From Dermatemys mawii (Eukaryota > Chordata > Testudines > Dermatemydidae): 64,000 nucleotides of DNA. The position numbers and the translations under genes are program-made. Below, piece by piece: positions 46,745 to 57,612 of this stretch. The stretch spans positions 16,536,281 through 16,600,280 of the forward strand of contig ML677365.1 in NCBI GenBank assembly GCA_007922305.1, in the 5' to 3' direction. Within the stretch, counting starts at the first letter, position 1; every line of letters starts with the position of its first letter. The notes below the pieces were generated by a model. It worked only from the letters and a program-made list of their open reading frames with translations, made no database searches and had not been told where the DNA came from.

Positions 46745-47978
46745 ATGGATCCTGAACTTGTGACGTATATGCTGATGGGTCTCACCAGCACGTCACAAAT
46801 TGCAGTCAAGTTACTCCTTAAGTGACACTGAAGAGTCTGATGCTGAGGTTGACTCATGTAATGCATACAACACGAGATTGCTTGTGGCATTCATGGACAT
46901 GCTCAGCATAGTGGAATGCCGCTTTTGGGCACAGGAAACAAGCACTGAGCAGTGGGATCACATCGTCATGCAAGTCTTAGATGACGCGCAGTGGCTACAG
47001 AATGTTCGGATGAGAAAAGCCACTTTCATGGGAATGTGTACTGAGCTCACCTCCACCCTGCGGTGCAAGGACACGCGACTGAGAGCTGCCCTGCTGGTGG
47101 AGAACTGGGTGGCTTTTGCAATTTGGAAGCTGGCAACTCCAGACAGCTATTGATTGGTCGCAAACCAGTTTGGAGTGGGAAAGACGACCATTGGAATTGT
47201 GTTGATGCAAGTTTGCAGGGCCATTAATTGCATCCTGCTCAAAAGAACTGTGACTCTGGGTAACGTGCATGACATTGTGGCTGGCTTTGGACAAATGGGT
47301 TTCCCTAACTGTAGAAGGGTGGTAGATGCGATACATATTCCAATTCTGGCACCAGACCACCTAGCCTCCAAGTACTTTAATCAGAAGGGGCATTTCTCTA
47401 TGGTTCTCTAGGCACTTGTGGATCCCTGTGGGCATTTCATGGACATTAACACAGGCTGGTCCAGAAAGGTGCATGAAGCACACATCTTTTGGAACATAGG
47501 CCTGTTCAGGAAGCTGCAAGCCGTAACTTTCTTCCCAGATCAGAAGATCACCATAGGGGAAGTCGAAATGCCCACTATGATGCTTAGAGACCACGCTTAC
47601 CCTTTAATGCTGTGGCTCATGAAACCCTACACAGGGAGCCTTGACAGCAGCAAGGAGCAGTTCAACAACAGGCTGAGTCAGTGCAAAATGACTAGTGAGT
47701 GTGCTTTTGGATGTTTATAGAACCGCTGATGCTGTCTTTATGGGAAGTTGGATCTGGCCGATGACAACATCCCCACGGTTATAGCCGCATACTGTACCCT
47801 CCATAACATTTGTAAAGGGAAGGGTGAAAGCTTCTCTTAGGAACAGATCTTTGGGATTCAATACCTGGAGGTTGAATTTGAACAGCTGGAGACCAGGGCT
47901 ATTAGAGGGGCCCAGTGTGGAGCTGTAAGGATTAGGAATGCCTTGAGGGAGCAATTTGATGCTGAAAGCCACCAGTAA
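46745..47978 (+). pseudogene. PIF/Harbinger DDE transposase, decayed (HARBI1-like)
   Basis: The transposase cuts and pastes the element; with its Myb-like partner it recognises the terminal repeats. The frame opens at ATG 46745 (MDPELV). A single frameshift near 46770-46815 moves reading into the frame used from 46800 to 47978. Segments in order: an N-terminal part with the WLQN and MRKATFMG words (about 46950-47040), the NQFGVGKTT helix-turn-helix-like part (47160-47190), GFGQMGFPNCRRVVDAIHIP holding the first Asp (47285-47345), VDPCGHFMDINTGW with the second Asp (about 47415-47460), YPLMLWLMKPYTG (47597-47636) and SECAFG with the Glu (about 47692-47715). In-frame stops: 47151, 47409, 47718, 47727 and 47838. 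Length matches a family member of around 400 residues. The normal GAIDGTH-type first motif is altered to VDAIH. Confidence 0.88.
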
Positions 47979-48127
47979 TGTTTGGTGTCCTGCACAGTGC
48001 AGTGGTTCCTATGCTAGTAGGCATCTGTGTTTGCTACATATGATGCACTGACTTGGAATGCCTGTTGCTTTTCTGGGCTATGGTATCTTTTACTTAATGC
48101 CATAAAGAATGTTTTCAAAGCCAAAAA

Positions 48128-49964
48128 ATCATTTATTGAAAAGAAACACAACTGCTTGGGAAACAGAAAGGGCATGACACATCTCTACTGTGTGGGAGTA
48201 TGGAAGGCGGGCGGGGTGGGGAACAGGACAGTTACAGATTTGCGTATGTCCTGTTACCATACTCAGCCTTCCAGTCTGGAGTGCCATGCAATGAGTACTG
48301 CACTCCAGGCTAGCTAAAATGCACAGTGATAGAGGCTGAGTGCAGTGGGTAAGGGTCGTAGTTTGCAGGGCTGGGTGGTGAAGGTACAAGTGTTGGTGTA
48401 ATGATGGTGATAAGAACCTGGATGTTGGGGAAAGTGGCTTGGCAGTGACATGGGGGCACAAGTGAAAGAGTTTTGGGACAAGGGCTGCAGGAGGGGTGGG
48501 GCGCAGATGTGCCCAATCTGAATTGCTGCAAGTGACTGTATTGAGTCTGGTTGGCGCTCCATGATGTTTAGCAGCCGCTCCATGATTTGGGCTGGCGATC
48601 CGCACTGTGCTGGAGGAGCTTCCTTTCAGTCTCCCGCCAGTGCTGCACTTTTTGATTTTCAGTACGGGACTGCTGCATGACTTCATGCATCAGGTCCTCC
48701 TTGCTTCTTCGCGGCCACTTCTTGATTCTTTGAAGTCTTTTGGCCATTGATAACAAGGATGGCTGGGATCTCAAGGTTGCATCTCTAAAGCCAAAATGCA
48801 ATGGTTAACAGAGGCAGCATTGTTCACACCAGACAGAGCAATGATTAGGCTGTACTTAAAGACAAGCACAGTCTACACAATAGGAGAAATTGCCCATCCC
48901 AAAGTGAGCGCACATAACCCACAGGAGGCCCAAAATGGTGAGTAAGCACAGGAGTATGGGGGACTACTTGTTTCATGACCATACTGTCCTCTTGGGTTCT
49001 GTGCCTTGGGGAGAGCCAACAGCTGCAAGGGGTCCTTATACTGAACACTGTCCCCACATTTTCCACAGGATGAGTTTGTCCTGGAAGACATTTCACTGCT
49101 GAGGGTAACCTGGGAAGCAAGGGAGGGTCTTCTACTACAATGCGGCTTCTTCCCTGGTCCTTATGAGCCTTGCCTGTATGCAGCAATGGTCCCCTTGCCC
49201 CTCATGGCACAGAGGTGCAGACATGTTAGCCTTACTGGGACAAGGAGAACAGTAGCTCTGCCAAGGAACCTGTGCAAGTGGGTTGCCCGGCTTCTGCATG
49301 AGACCTTGGAAGAGATCACTGATGCCAATTACCGCAGTGTGACAGAGCGCATCAATGCACTATTCTGCATCTAGGCATGCATGCGGCCCAAACCCTCCTT
49401 GCCTCAAGAACCTGCACCAAACAGCTACCTTCCCAAAGTAAAAGCCACTTCCGGACACCTCCTCTGCTGTTTGTACTTCCCCAAGCACCGTCCGCTGTGA
49501 ATGGCTATCTTCCTCCTGGCTTGAAAACAGCTCCTAGCTGCATGCATCTCAGGATGCTCCTCAGCACCCTTGCTCCCGCTTTCCTCCTCCTGCCTTGTTA
49601 AACTCTATGCTGCTACTGCCTCTGAAGTGTCCATGGTGGTCGTCAGAGTGGAGGTGGGATCGTCCCCAAGTATCGCGTACAGCTCTTTGTAGACTCAGCA
49701 GGTCGCAGGGGCAGCACCGGAGCAGCCATTTACCTCCCGTGCTTTGTGGTAGGCGTTCCACAGCTCCTTCACTTTAACCCTGCACTGCAGTGCGTCCCGG
49801 TCATGGCCCCTTTTCATCATGGCCCTTGATATCAGCTCATAGGTATCATAATTCCTATGGCTGGAGCACAGCTGGGACTGCACAACTTCCTCCCCCTAAA
49901 CAATGATGAGGTCCAGCACCTTGCCATTGCTCCATACTGGGGATCGTCTGGCGCATGGAGGCAT
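48128..49964 (-). pseudogene. Myb/SANT-like Harbinger partner protein, decayed
   Basis: In Harbinger elements this second protein binds DNA through a Myb/SANT (MADF-like) domain and helps bring transposase to the ends and the nucleus. Exon-like part 1 starts at ATG 49964 (minus strand) and reads MPPCARRSPVWSNGKVLDLI, then a stop at 49896-49898 where a Trp would be expected, then NYDTYELISRAM, GHDRDALQCRVKVKELWNAY and a TGA at 49695-49697. Part 2 (from about 48787 down) follows an AG acceptor-like CTTTAG at 48785-48790 and reads RLQRIKKWPRRSKEDLMHEV, a basic, coiled-coil-like section, then after a frameshift ERLLNIMERQPDSIQSLAAI and a Pro/Ser/His-rich tail. A 0.8-kb gap between the parts looks like an intron. 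Confidence 0.8.
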
Positions 49965-50350
49965 AGGCACCTGGAAAGATGTTCTGAGAGCACTACACAC
50001 CTTGCTGAGCAAACAGGAAAGGGAACTTCAAAATTCCCAGCGAATTTAAAGGGCAGGTCTGACGGTTGGTCACCTGAGGGCAGGGCAGTAGAGTTCAAAG
50101 TGATGACCAGACGGGCTAGAACAGACATTGTGGGACAGTTCTGGAGGCAGATCAGAGTGCATTAATAGGCCAGGACACCCACACTGGTGCCACGGCATTC
50201 ATTATGCTTCTCAATGAGGTGGATTTCCAGGGGCACTCCAGCCGTGGAGTGTCGGAGCTCTATGTGCCTTGCCAGTATGGACACCTCCGCACTTAGGGCA
50301 CCCAGGGCTGACTTTATGAGCTCTAACATGCAAGTGTAGCCAAGCCTTAA

Positions 50351-50600
50351 GAGCTGGTCTACACTACAGACTTATATGAGTATATTCTCCAAGGATTTTT
50401 CACACCCCTGTGCCATGTAGTTATAGTGACCTAATCCCACCATGTAGATAGCACTATGTCTCCCACAGACATAGCTACTGTTGTTTGGGGACTATGCCAA
50501 CAGGAACGCTTTCTCCCATCAGCTTAGCGCATCCTCATTAAAATGCTACAGTAGCGCAGCTGCACTGATGCCATGTTTTAAGTGTGGACGTGCAGTGTTC
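50351..50600. mobile_element. MITE with GGTCTACACTAC end, abutting the Harbinger element
   Basis: Starts GAGCTGGTCTACACTACAGA one base after the TTAA. Internal inverted segments occur (TTTTTCACACCCCTGTGCC; TGTCTCCCACAGACATAGC) and the right end holds TTTTAAGTGTGGACGT, a decayed AAGTGTAGAC terminus. I take it as a non-autonomous DNA element. The exact right edge is uncertain. Confidence 0.6.
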
Positions 50601-52714
50601 TACCCTTCAGCCTCAAATCACTCCCTCTTCTGTGTCCTGTTTGCTATGAATGTGGCCATATTGTGTATGCAATGGACTATACTAGAACTTTTAATTTTCC
50701 TGGAGCAACATTAGTTGTGTCAAAAGTTGAGGGAAAGTTTTCAGCGCTTTGGTTTATGAGATTTGCACCCTCAATATTATTTTTTTCCATAGATGTTTCA
50801 ACTGAAAAGGTTTCTTACTGAAACATCCCCACATACTCAAAAAGCCACAATCACTCAAACATTCACGCGTGTACAAAGGGAGGCAAAAGAGGAAGGGCTG
50901 AGCCCCTAAAGGCAGGAGGGCATGTTAGATTGAGCCCAGTGCTGGGAGCTAGGTAGATTTTGTGTAACGGATTCTCACACTCTTTTTAGTTTTGGTTTTG
51001 CTGGGGCAGGGGATAAACAATTCACCCACCTCCAGCAAGAACTTTCTAGAAGTGCCCAAGCCATGTGACCCAAAGGGCCACACTCTGATGCTGCTGCCCT
51101 TCGGACACAAAGCCTGTCCCGAGTGCCACAGCACAGTTAGATGCTCTTCTCACAGAGTGTAGTGCAGTTCCAGAGCATGGGACATCCACAGACCTCAGAC
51201 ATGCCCCCTCCCTTGAGGCACAGTCTGAGATTTCGTCCCTTTATTAAATATGACTATACATGGCAGTGGGTTCACTGAAGCCCATTTTCTGGGAGGAAGA
51301 TGATGCCTTCACTTACGTCCATTCAGGGAGAATGGGATTTTCCCATCTAAGTGATGATCGGGGACAGTACAGGGCTGAGTGGTCGTGGTGTCAGCTGCTA
51401 TTTCCCAGAAGTATTTTTCCCACAATTAAAAGTTTGAAATAGGAAAAAGGGAGTTTGCAATCAAAGAAAGTCAAGCAACCGAGCACCACAACTCTGGAGA
51501 AGTTCTGCCTTCTCTCCTTCTTTCCATAATTCCTTGGGAGAAAAGTGCCATGTTCAGGAAGCAGGGGGCTTTTAAACTCATTTAGTGCAAAGAGAAGATT
51601 GGAAAGGAGTGGACTATTTCATCTTTGAGAAGTCTCTGGCTCACCAGTAAGTCTACCAGCTTTTCAATACTTCCATGGCCTATGTTGCATGAGCTCTGGA
51701 TGTGGCAGGTTAGAGGCCAGTGGCATGGGTGGAGCTTCCACGTAACAAATTATCCAGTGAAATGTTTCTACAGGTGTGGGAACTGTGCCTTTCTGATACT
51801 AAAACATGGCACAATACCTCAGTAATTACAACAGCTATTTCCCAGGTTCACAAATTATTTTATGAATTAAACACAATCACAGTGTTTCTTGGCTGTAGGA
51901 GAGCTGTTTTCTGTTTTCTCAAGCAATCTATTAAGCTGTGCATTCAATACCTGTGGGAAATACAAGTGCCCACTTATGGGATTGCTTACACTTGGTTCTC
52001 CAAGTGTAGAAGAACAATAGCTATTTGCTGTTTGCTTTTGTATTCACTCTGTTCTGATCTTTGTAATAAAATGGCGTACCTGGATAAAAATTACATATAC
52101 AAATACTTTTATTTGTATCATAAGTCTAGAACTGAACCGTGCTCAGCAAAACTTAGTAGATCCGCCAATCTTTCATCTGGACCCAAACGAAAGGGAATCT
52201 TTCCTTCACTGTCCATTTTCTTTAGTCAAGAATCACTAAAGCAAATTTAAACAGATTTTTTAAATGAGCATAGGACCTCCTGGGTCATCAAGTCCCCTGC
52301 CACCACAGGAAAATATCAACTATCTTAGTTCCTTTTCAGAAAGAGAGTGAGTGAAATTAAGTCTCTGTTCCTAAATGATAAAGGGCAACAAATTATCACT
52401 ATGAGCAAGGTAATGGTTATTTATGCCAGTGAATTAGCAAAACTCTTTATACACCGAGTGACATAAATATGGGTGTATTACTCTGTCCAGCTAATTGGCT
52501 TTGATGCAGATGATGTGTCAGAAAGCTGGGAAGGTGAAACTCACCCTCCAAACCCAACACCAGAGCACAAAGGAGCGGGTGTTACTTCATCCTAGGGGAA
52601 GGAGAAATGGCCCCGGCCCCCGGTGTGTTGGATTTACATGCACCCTGCCATGCCCCTTCACCATTGTCAGCAATAGCCCATGTGGATCTCAGACTAGATC
52701 TGCTGAGAACTTCT
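50601..52714. other. Non-coding stretch, nothing recognised
   Basis: No gene is recognised. The 176-codon open frame at 51720-52250 (plus) has no domain, is Cys/Tyr/Leu-rich in a random-looking manner, and overlaps no splice-like context that I can support. Confidence 0.45.
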
Positions 52715-52825
52715 GGACCTGATCCAGCAAAGCACTTAAGCATGTGAGAAGTCCTGTTGAAGTCAATGGTACTATTCATATGCTTAACATAAAGCATATG
52801 TTTAAGTGCTTAGTTGGGTCTGGGC
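52715..52825. mobile_element. Palindromic MITE relic
   Basis: The left arm CTGATCCAGCAAAGCACTTAAG and right arm (complement of GTTTAAGTGCTTAGTTGGGTC) pair over most of their length, with an inner pair CATATGCTTAA and AGCATATG. It is a ~110-bp near-palindrome of the TTGCAGGATC family. Confidence 0.6.
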
Positions 52826-55156
52826 CAGAGTACAGAGCTCCTCCACAGCAGACAGGGTACACACAGGACTCTCTCTGCATGTCTCCTGCAAAGTTGGGGC
52901 TTGAGTGGCAGGAGAGCCCAGGCAGGTCCTGTGCATCACAGGTTAGCATCACATGTGACTATTGACATATGCACACTTTAGGAACTCACCATGAACTGTG
53001 TTACACCTTACTGATAAATGGAAATGGTACAAAGTTACAAACCAAATCAATTAAATTAAACAAATGCTCATCTGGCCTAGAATTCTGTATAGATGTTCTA
53101 ACAAAGTGGTCATTAGTAATTCTGTGATCATTTGAGGTCATCATTCTATTGCAGCCAAAAAGATTTGGATTTTTATTACATTACCTCTTCATGGCTTGAT
53201 TCAGTTTGGGGATACGATGCTGTTCACACGAGACAGAATGTATGGTTCCCAGTGGTGGAAAATCTCTCCAGAGGTGGGCGGCTTTGTTCTAAGGTTTCTT
53301 CGACTCTTCTAGGAAGCTTGAAGCCAGTCAGAACAGCTAAACGTGATTGCTGTTCAGGGATATATAATCAGAATGCCCCGGAAATGCTCTGATTACGCAC
53401 AACACCTGTGCATGCTCCACCAAGCAGAGCTCTTTAACGCAATTTAAAGCTGACTTCTCCTCACAAGTCCCTGGGGTGCAAACGCTGCCTGCCTTCTCCT
53501 AGGGGTAAATCCAAATGGCATGGAGGGAGGCAAACTTTATCCCTACTCTATCACAGGTGTGTTACTTCATATACATGAGACTTTTCACTGAGTTTCTTTT
53601 TGGTGGGTATAAGCTCAGACTTCATCTATTCTCCGGGATCCCACCACTTCCTCTCATGTGGGTATAGAACTCACTGCCCCTCATTATCTAGCACACAGAT
53701 CTCTCCCTACTTTGACCTACAGCTGGAAATGCTTCCCTCAGTCTTCTTTTGTAAAGTTATGATTGCTGCCAGTCCCCGTATTTATGATTTTCCCTCCCCC
53801 CATGATTTATGCTGTTGTTCTTAATTATGTTTGCTTTATACTCAATAATCTTTTGTACTACTATATAGACCTCCCCACCCCAAGTGCTTTCAGAGTATTC
53901 TATACAGAAAAGAGTATCGTGTTGTTGAAAACCATATGAACTTTTCATAAATCAGCTACCTTGCTAAGAAAAATATTTAGGTCTCTTTCTGGAATTTTCA
54001 GATACAATAATCTTAAAGAGATTCATTTATTTTGATGGCAAGTCTCTTAGGATAGTTTCCCTGACCCCTTGTAGCTTTGGTACAATAGATAGATTCCTTG
54101 CAGGGTCCTAGAGCCCAGTCTTCAGCCTGAGCCTGGAATTCTACACAGCAATGAAACAGCTCACAGTCTAAGCCGCAAGAGTTCAAGACAGCTGGCATAG
54201 GCCAGCCGCGGGTGTCTAGTTACTGTGTAGACATACTTTTTTCAGTGGCTCTGAGTTCACCAATGGAAAAAGCAGTTGAGGAAAAAGTTGCAGATGCCTT
54301 GACAAAAACAGAGTAATATGCAGCTTTCATAGCATATTTGGGGTTTACCAATTTAATTTACACTAATAAAAGTCCTGGCCTTCACAACCACTGATTTTAG
54401 CTTCAGCTGGAAGTGAAAGGGACAGTGGGGACTAAGAATCTTTGGTGTAAATAAAGGCTAAATCATATGGTTTGGCTATATCCAACAAAAAAGTAGTAGG
54501 TGAACTAAAGCTGCCAAAATTCAAACTGAAGGCCTGTTAGTTTTGTTACAGTAAGAAGTTGAGGACAAGGTCTGATTCAGCTGAAACTCACTCAAATGTA
54601 TTGCATTTGATGTGAAACACAATAAAAAAGGTCCAATTCAGGAACTGTTAGCAGAAGTTTTCAGTACTCGCTGGAGTTAGTGGTTGTAGGTGTTGATTTC
54701 TCAGAATCAATCTCACACCAAATACTGTGCTACTGAACCTAAATCTGCAGTTCCTTTTCAAGTAAATGGGAATTTTGAATACAAAGTGAAGGCTTTCACT
54801 CATGAGCAAAGAGACAAGTGCTGAATATGGGCATAGTCCAGGCAGAAGCAACCACTCTTTTAACAATAAAGGAAGGAGCTTACATCATTCCTGTTGTAGA
54901 CAAGAGTTCAGGATAAACAAGATACATAGGACAGTATTGGTACTGACATTTTTCTCTTGAGAAATTATTTTAAAATGAAAATTTTTCATTCAACATTTCT
55001 CTTTGTTTTTCCCTGACAGATTGATTCAAAATAAAAATGTTCATTTCATGTTATCTTATGAACTTTCTTTCTTTCTAACTCGAATCCCAACTCCAAGCCT
55101 CAGAAGTCTGCTGGAGGGATTGACTCTGCCTGGGGCCCAGATGGCCTCTCCCTTCC
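52826..55156. other. Non-coding stretch, nothing recognised
   Basis: I find no gene, RNA gene or clear element in this stretch. Confidence 0.45.
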
Positions 55157-55471
55157 CAGTATTGCTAACCGCAAACATTCAAAAATCAAGAGTCCAGTCC
55201 CAAAAAATCACGAAATTACCTTAAAATTATGAGTTTTATTTAAAAATAATCACCACCACCAAACAGTACATTTTGGCTTCTTTTTATTTGTCTTCTGATT
55301 TTGGGGTCTTGAGGGTCACTTTAGGTCTCAGGTCACATTTGCAACCTCCTCTCTACAACCATGACAGCTAGAAATGTACAATTTTCTAATGACAGCTGAG
55401 ATTCCCATGGAATCACTTGAGTCCATGAGCTGCTAGACTCATGATAAAAATCACAATGGTTAGCAAGACTG
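55157..55471. mobile_element. Palindromic MITE with CAGTATTGCTAACC ends
   Basis: Left CAGTATTGCTAACC and the complement of the right end, CAGTCTTGCTAACC, match at 13 of 14 positions. Inner arms (AAAAATCAAGAGTCC; GACTCATGATAAAAATCAC) also pair. The element is 315 bp with an A/T-rich centre. No flanking duplication is visible. Confidence 0.7.
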
Positions 55472-55844
55472 CTGTCCCACTTTCAAAATCTTCAGCACAT
55501 ACTAGGATACTACTCATCAGTGCTGGGACCATTTAATTGTAACCCTTTTGGACTTTGTCAGCTTCTGGAACCCTGGGCTGAGCTTCTAAGGGACCTATCT
55601 TATGGACTACAACAACAATGGCTTCAAAGCATCTGGACATAATCTCCCAGCCTACTTAGAGTCTGTCATCTTAACTTTGATATCAAGAAAGATAATGGAG
55701 CAAATAGTCAAACAGTGGTAAGCACCCAGAAGATAAGAGGTGATAAGTAACAGTCAACATGGATTTGTCAAGAACAATACGTCAAGAAAGTCTACTATCC
55801 TTCTTTAACATAGTAATAAGCCTTGTAGATTGAGGGAAAGCAGT

Positions 55845-56536
55845 AGATGTCATATATATTGACTTCGGTAAGACTTTTGCTACTGTCACATATGACCTCA
55901 TAAGTAACATGGAAATATTGCCTAGCCAAATCTACTATAAAGTGGGTGCACAACTGATTGGAAAACCATATTCAGAGAGTAGTTCTCAATGGTTCATAAT
56001 CAAGCCAGAAGGGCATCTGTCATGGATCTGGTTCTATACAATATCTTGAAAAATGATTTCAGTAATGGCATGAAGAGTACACTTATAAAGTTTGTGGATG
56101 ATACCAAGCTGAGAGGGGTTGAAAGCACTTTGGAGGACAAGATTAGATTTCAAAATGATCTTGAGAAACTGGAGAAATAGTCTGAAATAAATAGGATGAA
56201 ATTCAATAAAAGAACATGCAAAGTACTCCACTTAGGAAGGAACAATCAATTGCATAAATACAAAATGGGAAATGACTGCCTAGAAAGGAGCATTGCAGAA
56301 AAGGATCTGGAAGTTACAGTGGATCACAAACTAAATATCAGTCAACAATGTACTCTAATACTGTTACAAAAAAAGAGAACATCATTCTGGGATGTATTAG
56401 CAGGAGTAGTGTAAGAAAGAAACAAAAAGTAATTCTGCCACTATGCTCAGCACTAATAAGACCTCAGCTGGAGTATTGTATCCAGTTCTGGACACCACAC
56501 TTCAGGAAAGATGTGGACAAATTGCAGAAAAGCTAG
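55845..56536 (+). pseudogene. CR1 ORF2 reverse transcriptase, C-terminal relic
   Basis: This encodes the remains of the reverse transcriptase that copies CR1 RNA. VIYIDFGKTFATVTYDL near 55848-55900 corresponds to RT motif A (catalytic Asp). FVDDTKL at about 56090-56110 is motif C (normally FADDTKL; here Val replaces Ala, the two Asp remain). Then come MKFNKRTCKVLHLG, AEKDLEVTVDHKLNISQQC and ILGCISR..LEYCIQFWTP. A stop (TAG 56178-56180) and a frameshift between about 56348 and 56400 break it, and upstream there are further stops. The N-terminal endonuclease is absent. Confidence 0.8.
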
Positions 56537-56585
56537 AGGAGAGCAAAAAAAAAGAAAGACAGCATCTAGAAAGCATGATCTATGA

Positions 56586-57583
56586 CAGGGGTGGGCAAAT
56601 TACGACCCGCGGGCCAGATCCAGCCCGAGAACCCATCCCGTCCGGCCCCCGGTCAGGGAGGCTGCCCCTGGCCCCTCCCCCAGAGCTGCACCGCCCCGGC
56701 ACTGCTGCCAGGCTGGGGCCGCATGCTGCCCCCTCCCCTGGAGCCACGCCGCAGTGGCAGCGCGCTCGCCCTCCTCCCCTGGAGCCGCGCACATGGGCAG
56801 CACTCCAGGGGCCAGGGCAGCGCGCTCGCCCCCTTCCCCCGGAGCCGCGCGCGCGGGCAGCAGCTCCAGGCCGGGGCAGCGTGCTCACCCCCCTCCCCCA
56901 CAGCCCTCGTGGGCAGAGCTCTGGGGGACGGGGCTGCGCATTCCCTCCCCTCCCCTGGAGCCGTGCGCGCGGACAGCGCTCTGGGGGTCAGGACAGAGCA
57001 CTTGCTCCCCTCCTCCGGAGACGCGCGCGCAGGCAGCGCTCTGGGGGTCGGGGCAGCTCATTCCCCCCTCTCCCCCAGAGCCCTTGCAGGCAGAGCTCTG
57101 GAGGCCGGGGCTGCGCACTCTCCCCTCTCCCCCAGAGCCCCGCCGCGCAGGGAGCGCTCTCGGGGGCGGGGCTGTGCGTTCCCCCCTTCCCCAGAACCGC
57201 ACGAGCAGCCATGGTAAGTGGGGGGGTTCCGGGGTGGTGGTCGGGGGGGGGAATCTGGAGGGGGCAGCAAGGAGCAGGGTGGGTTGGATAAAGGATGGGG
57301 TCATGGGATGGTGGTTAGAGGGTGGGAGGGTGGATAGGGGTTGGGGCACTCAGGGGACAGGGGAATTGGGTAAGGGTGGGGTCCTGGGGATGGTTAGGGG
57401 TCTCTAGAAGGGACATTCAGGGGACAAGATCGTGGCATCGGATGGTTTGGGGATTCTGAGGGGGCAGTCAGGGGGCGGGAAGTGGGAGGGGCCGGATTAG
57501 GGGCGGGGCCTTTCCTACCCGGCCCTCCATATAATTTTGCAAATCGGATGTGGCCCTCGGGCCAAAAAGTTTGCCCACCCCTG
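56586..57583 (+). mobile_element. GC-rich 1-kb non-autonomous hAT-type element, copy 2
   Basis: Perfect 14-bp inverted ends (CAGGGGTGGGCAAA and TTTGCCCACCCCTG) and an exact 8-bp duplication, ATCTATGA, at 56578-56585 and 57584-57591 define this 998-bp element. It is the family of 21478-22474 in the opposite orientation, with near-identical length (997 and 998 bp). The left half is a CpG-rich minisatellite and the right third is G-rich (GGGTGGGAGGGTGG-type). No transposase is encoded. Open frames of up to 282 codons are composition artefacts. Confidence 0.95.
56690..57200. repeat. CpG-rich minisatellite inside hAT element copy 2
   Basis: Units of about 60 bp recur, with CCCCTGGAGCCGCGC, GGGCAGCGCTC and GGGGC(A/C)GCGCGCTC words. 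It is the complement-orientation counterpart of 21900-22400. The unit count differs from the first copy, suggesting slippage after insertion. Confidence 0.8.
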
Positions 57584-57612
57584 ATCTATGAGGTACGATT
57601 GAAAAAAGTGGT

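Larger units (their letters stand above)
46375..50346. mobile_element. Near-complete PIF/Harbinger DNA transposon (3,972 bp)
   Basis: The outer ends are inverted repeats: GGGCATGGCTACTCTTGCAG at the left and the complement of TGCAAGTGTAGCCAAGCC at the right, with weaker similarity further in (both reach a TAGAGC and a CAGCCCT). TTAA lies on both sides (46371-46374 and 50347-50350), compatible with the TWA 3-bp target duplication usual for PIF/Harbinger. Inside are a DDE transposase pseudogene on the plus strand and a Myb/SANT pseudogene on the minus strand, facing each other. Both proteins are needed by active members of the family. Several stop codons make this copy non-autonomous now. Confidence 0.85.
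55640..57612 (+). mobile_element. CR1 LINE fragment, split by a hAT-type element
   Basis: Plus-sense CR1 covers 55640-56585 and resumes at 57592-57612 (GTACGATTGAAAAAAGTGG). The words ATGGATTTGTCAAGAACAAT and TTTGTGGATGATACCAAGCT are characteristic of the C-terminal reverse-transcriptase end of CR1 ORF2. The hAT-type element at 56586-57583 divides it, with the 8-bp ATCTATGA duplicated. At 57613 the plus-sense CR1 stops and a minus-sense CR1 3' end begins. Confidence 0.85.

Noticed and set aside
46379..46825. 148-codon open frame at the left end of the Harbinger element
   Set aside because: Only its last part (from ATG 46745) matches the transposase start; the upstream part lies in the terminal repeat and leader and has no domain.
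51720..52250. 176-codon open frame on the plus strand
   Set aside because: No recognisable domain or repeat origin; length is within what a 64-kb window can give by chance.
56443..57407. Open frames up to 282 codons around the second GC-rich element
   Set aside because: Same cause as above; the longest frame begins in CR1 sequence and crosses into the hAT element, which cannot be one gene.
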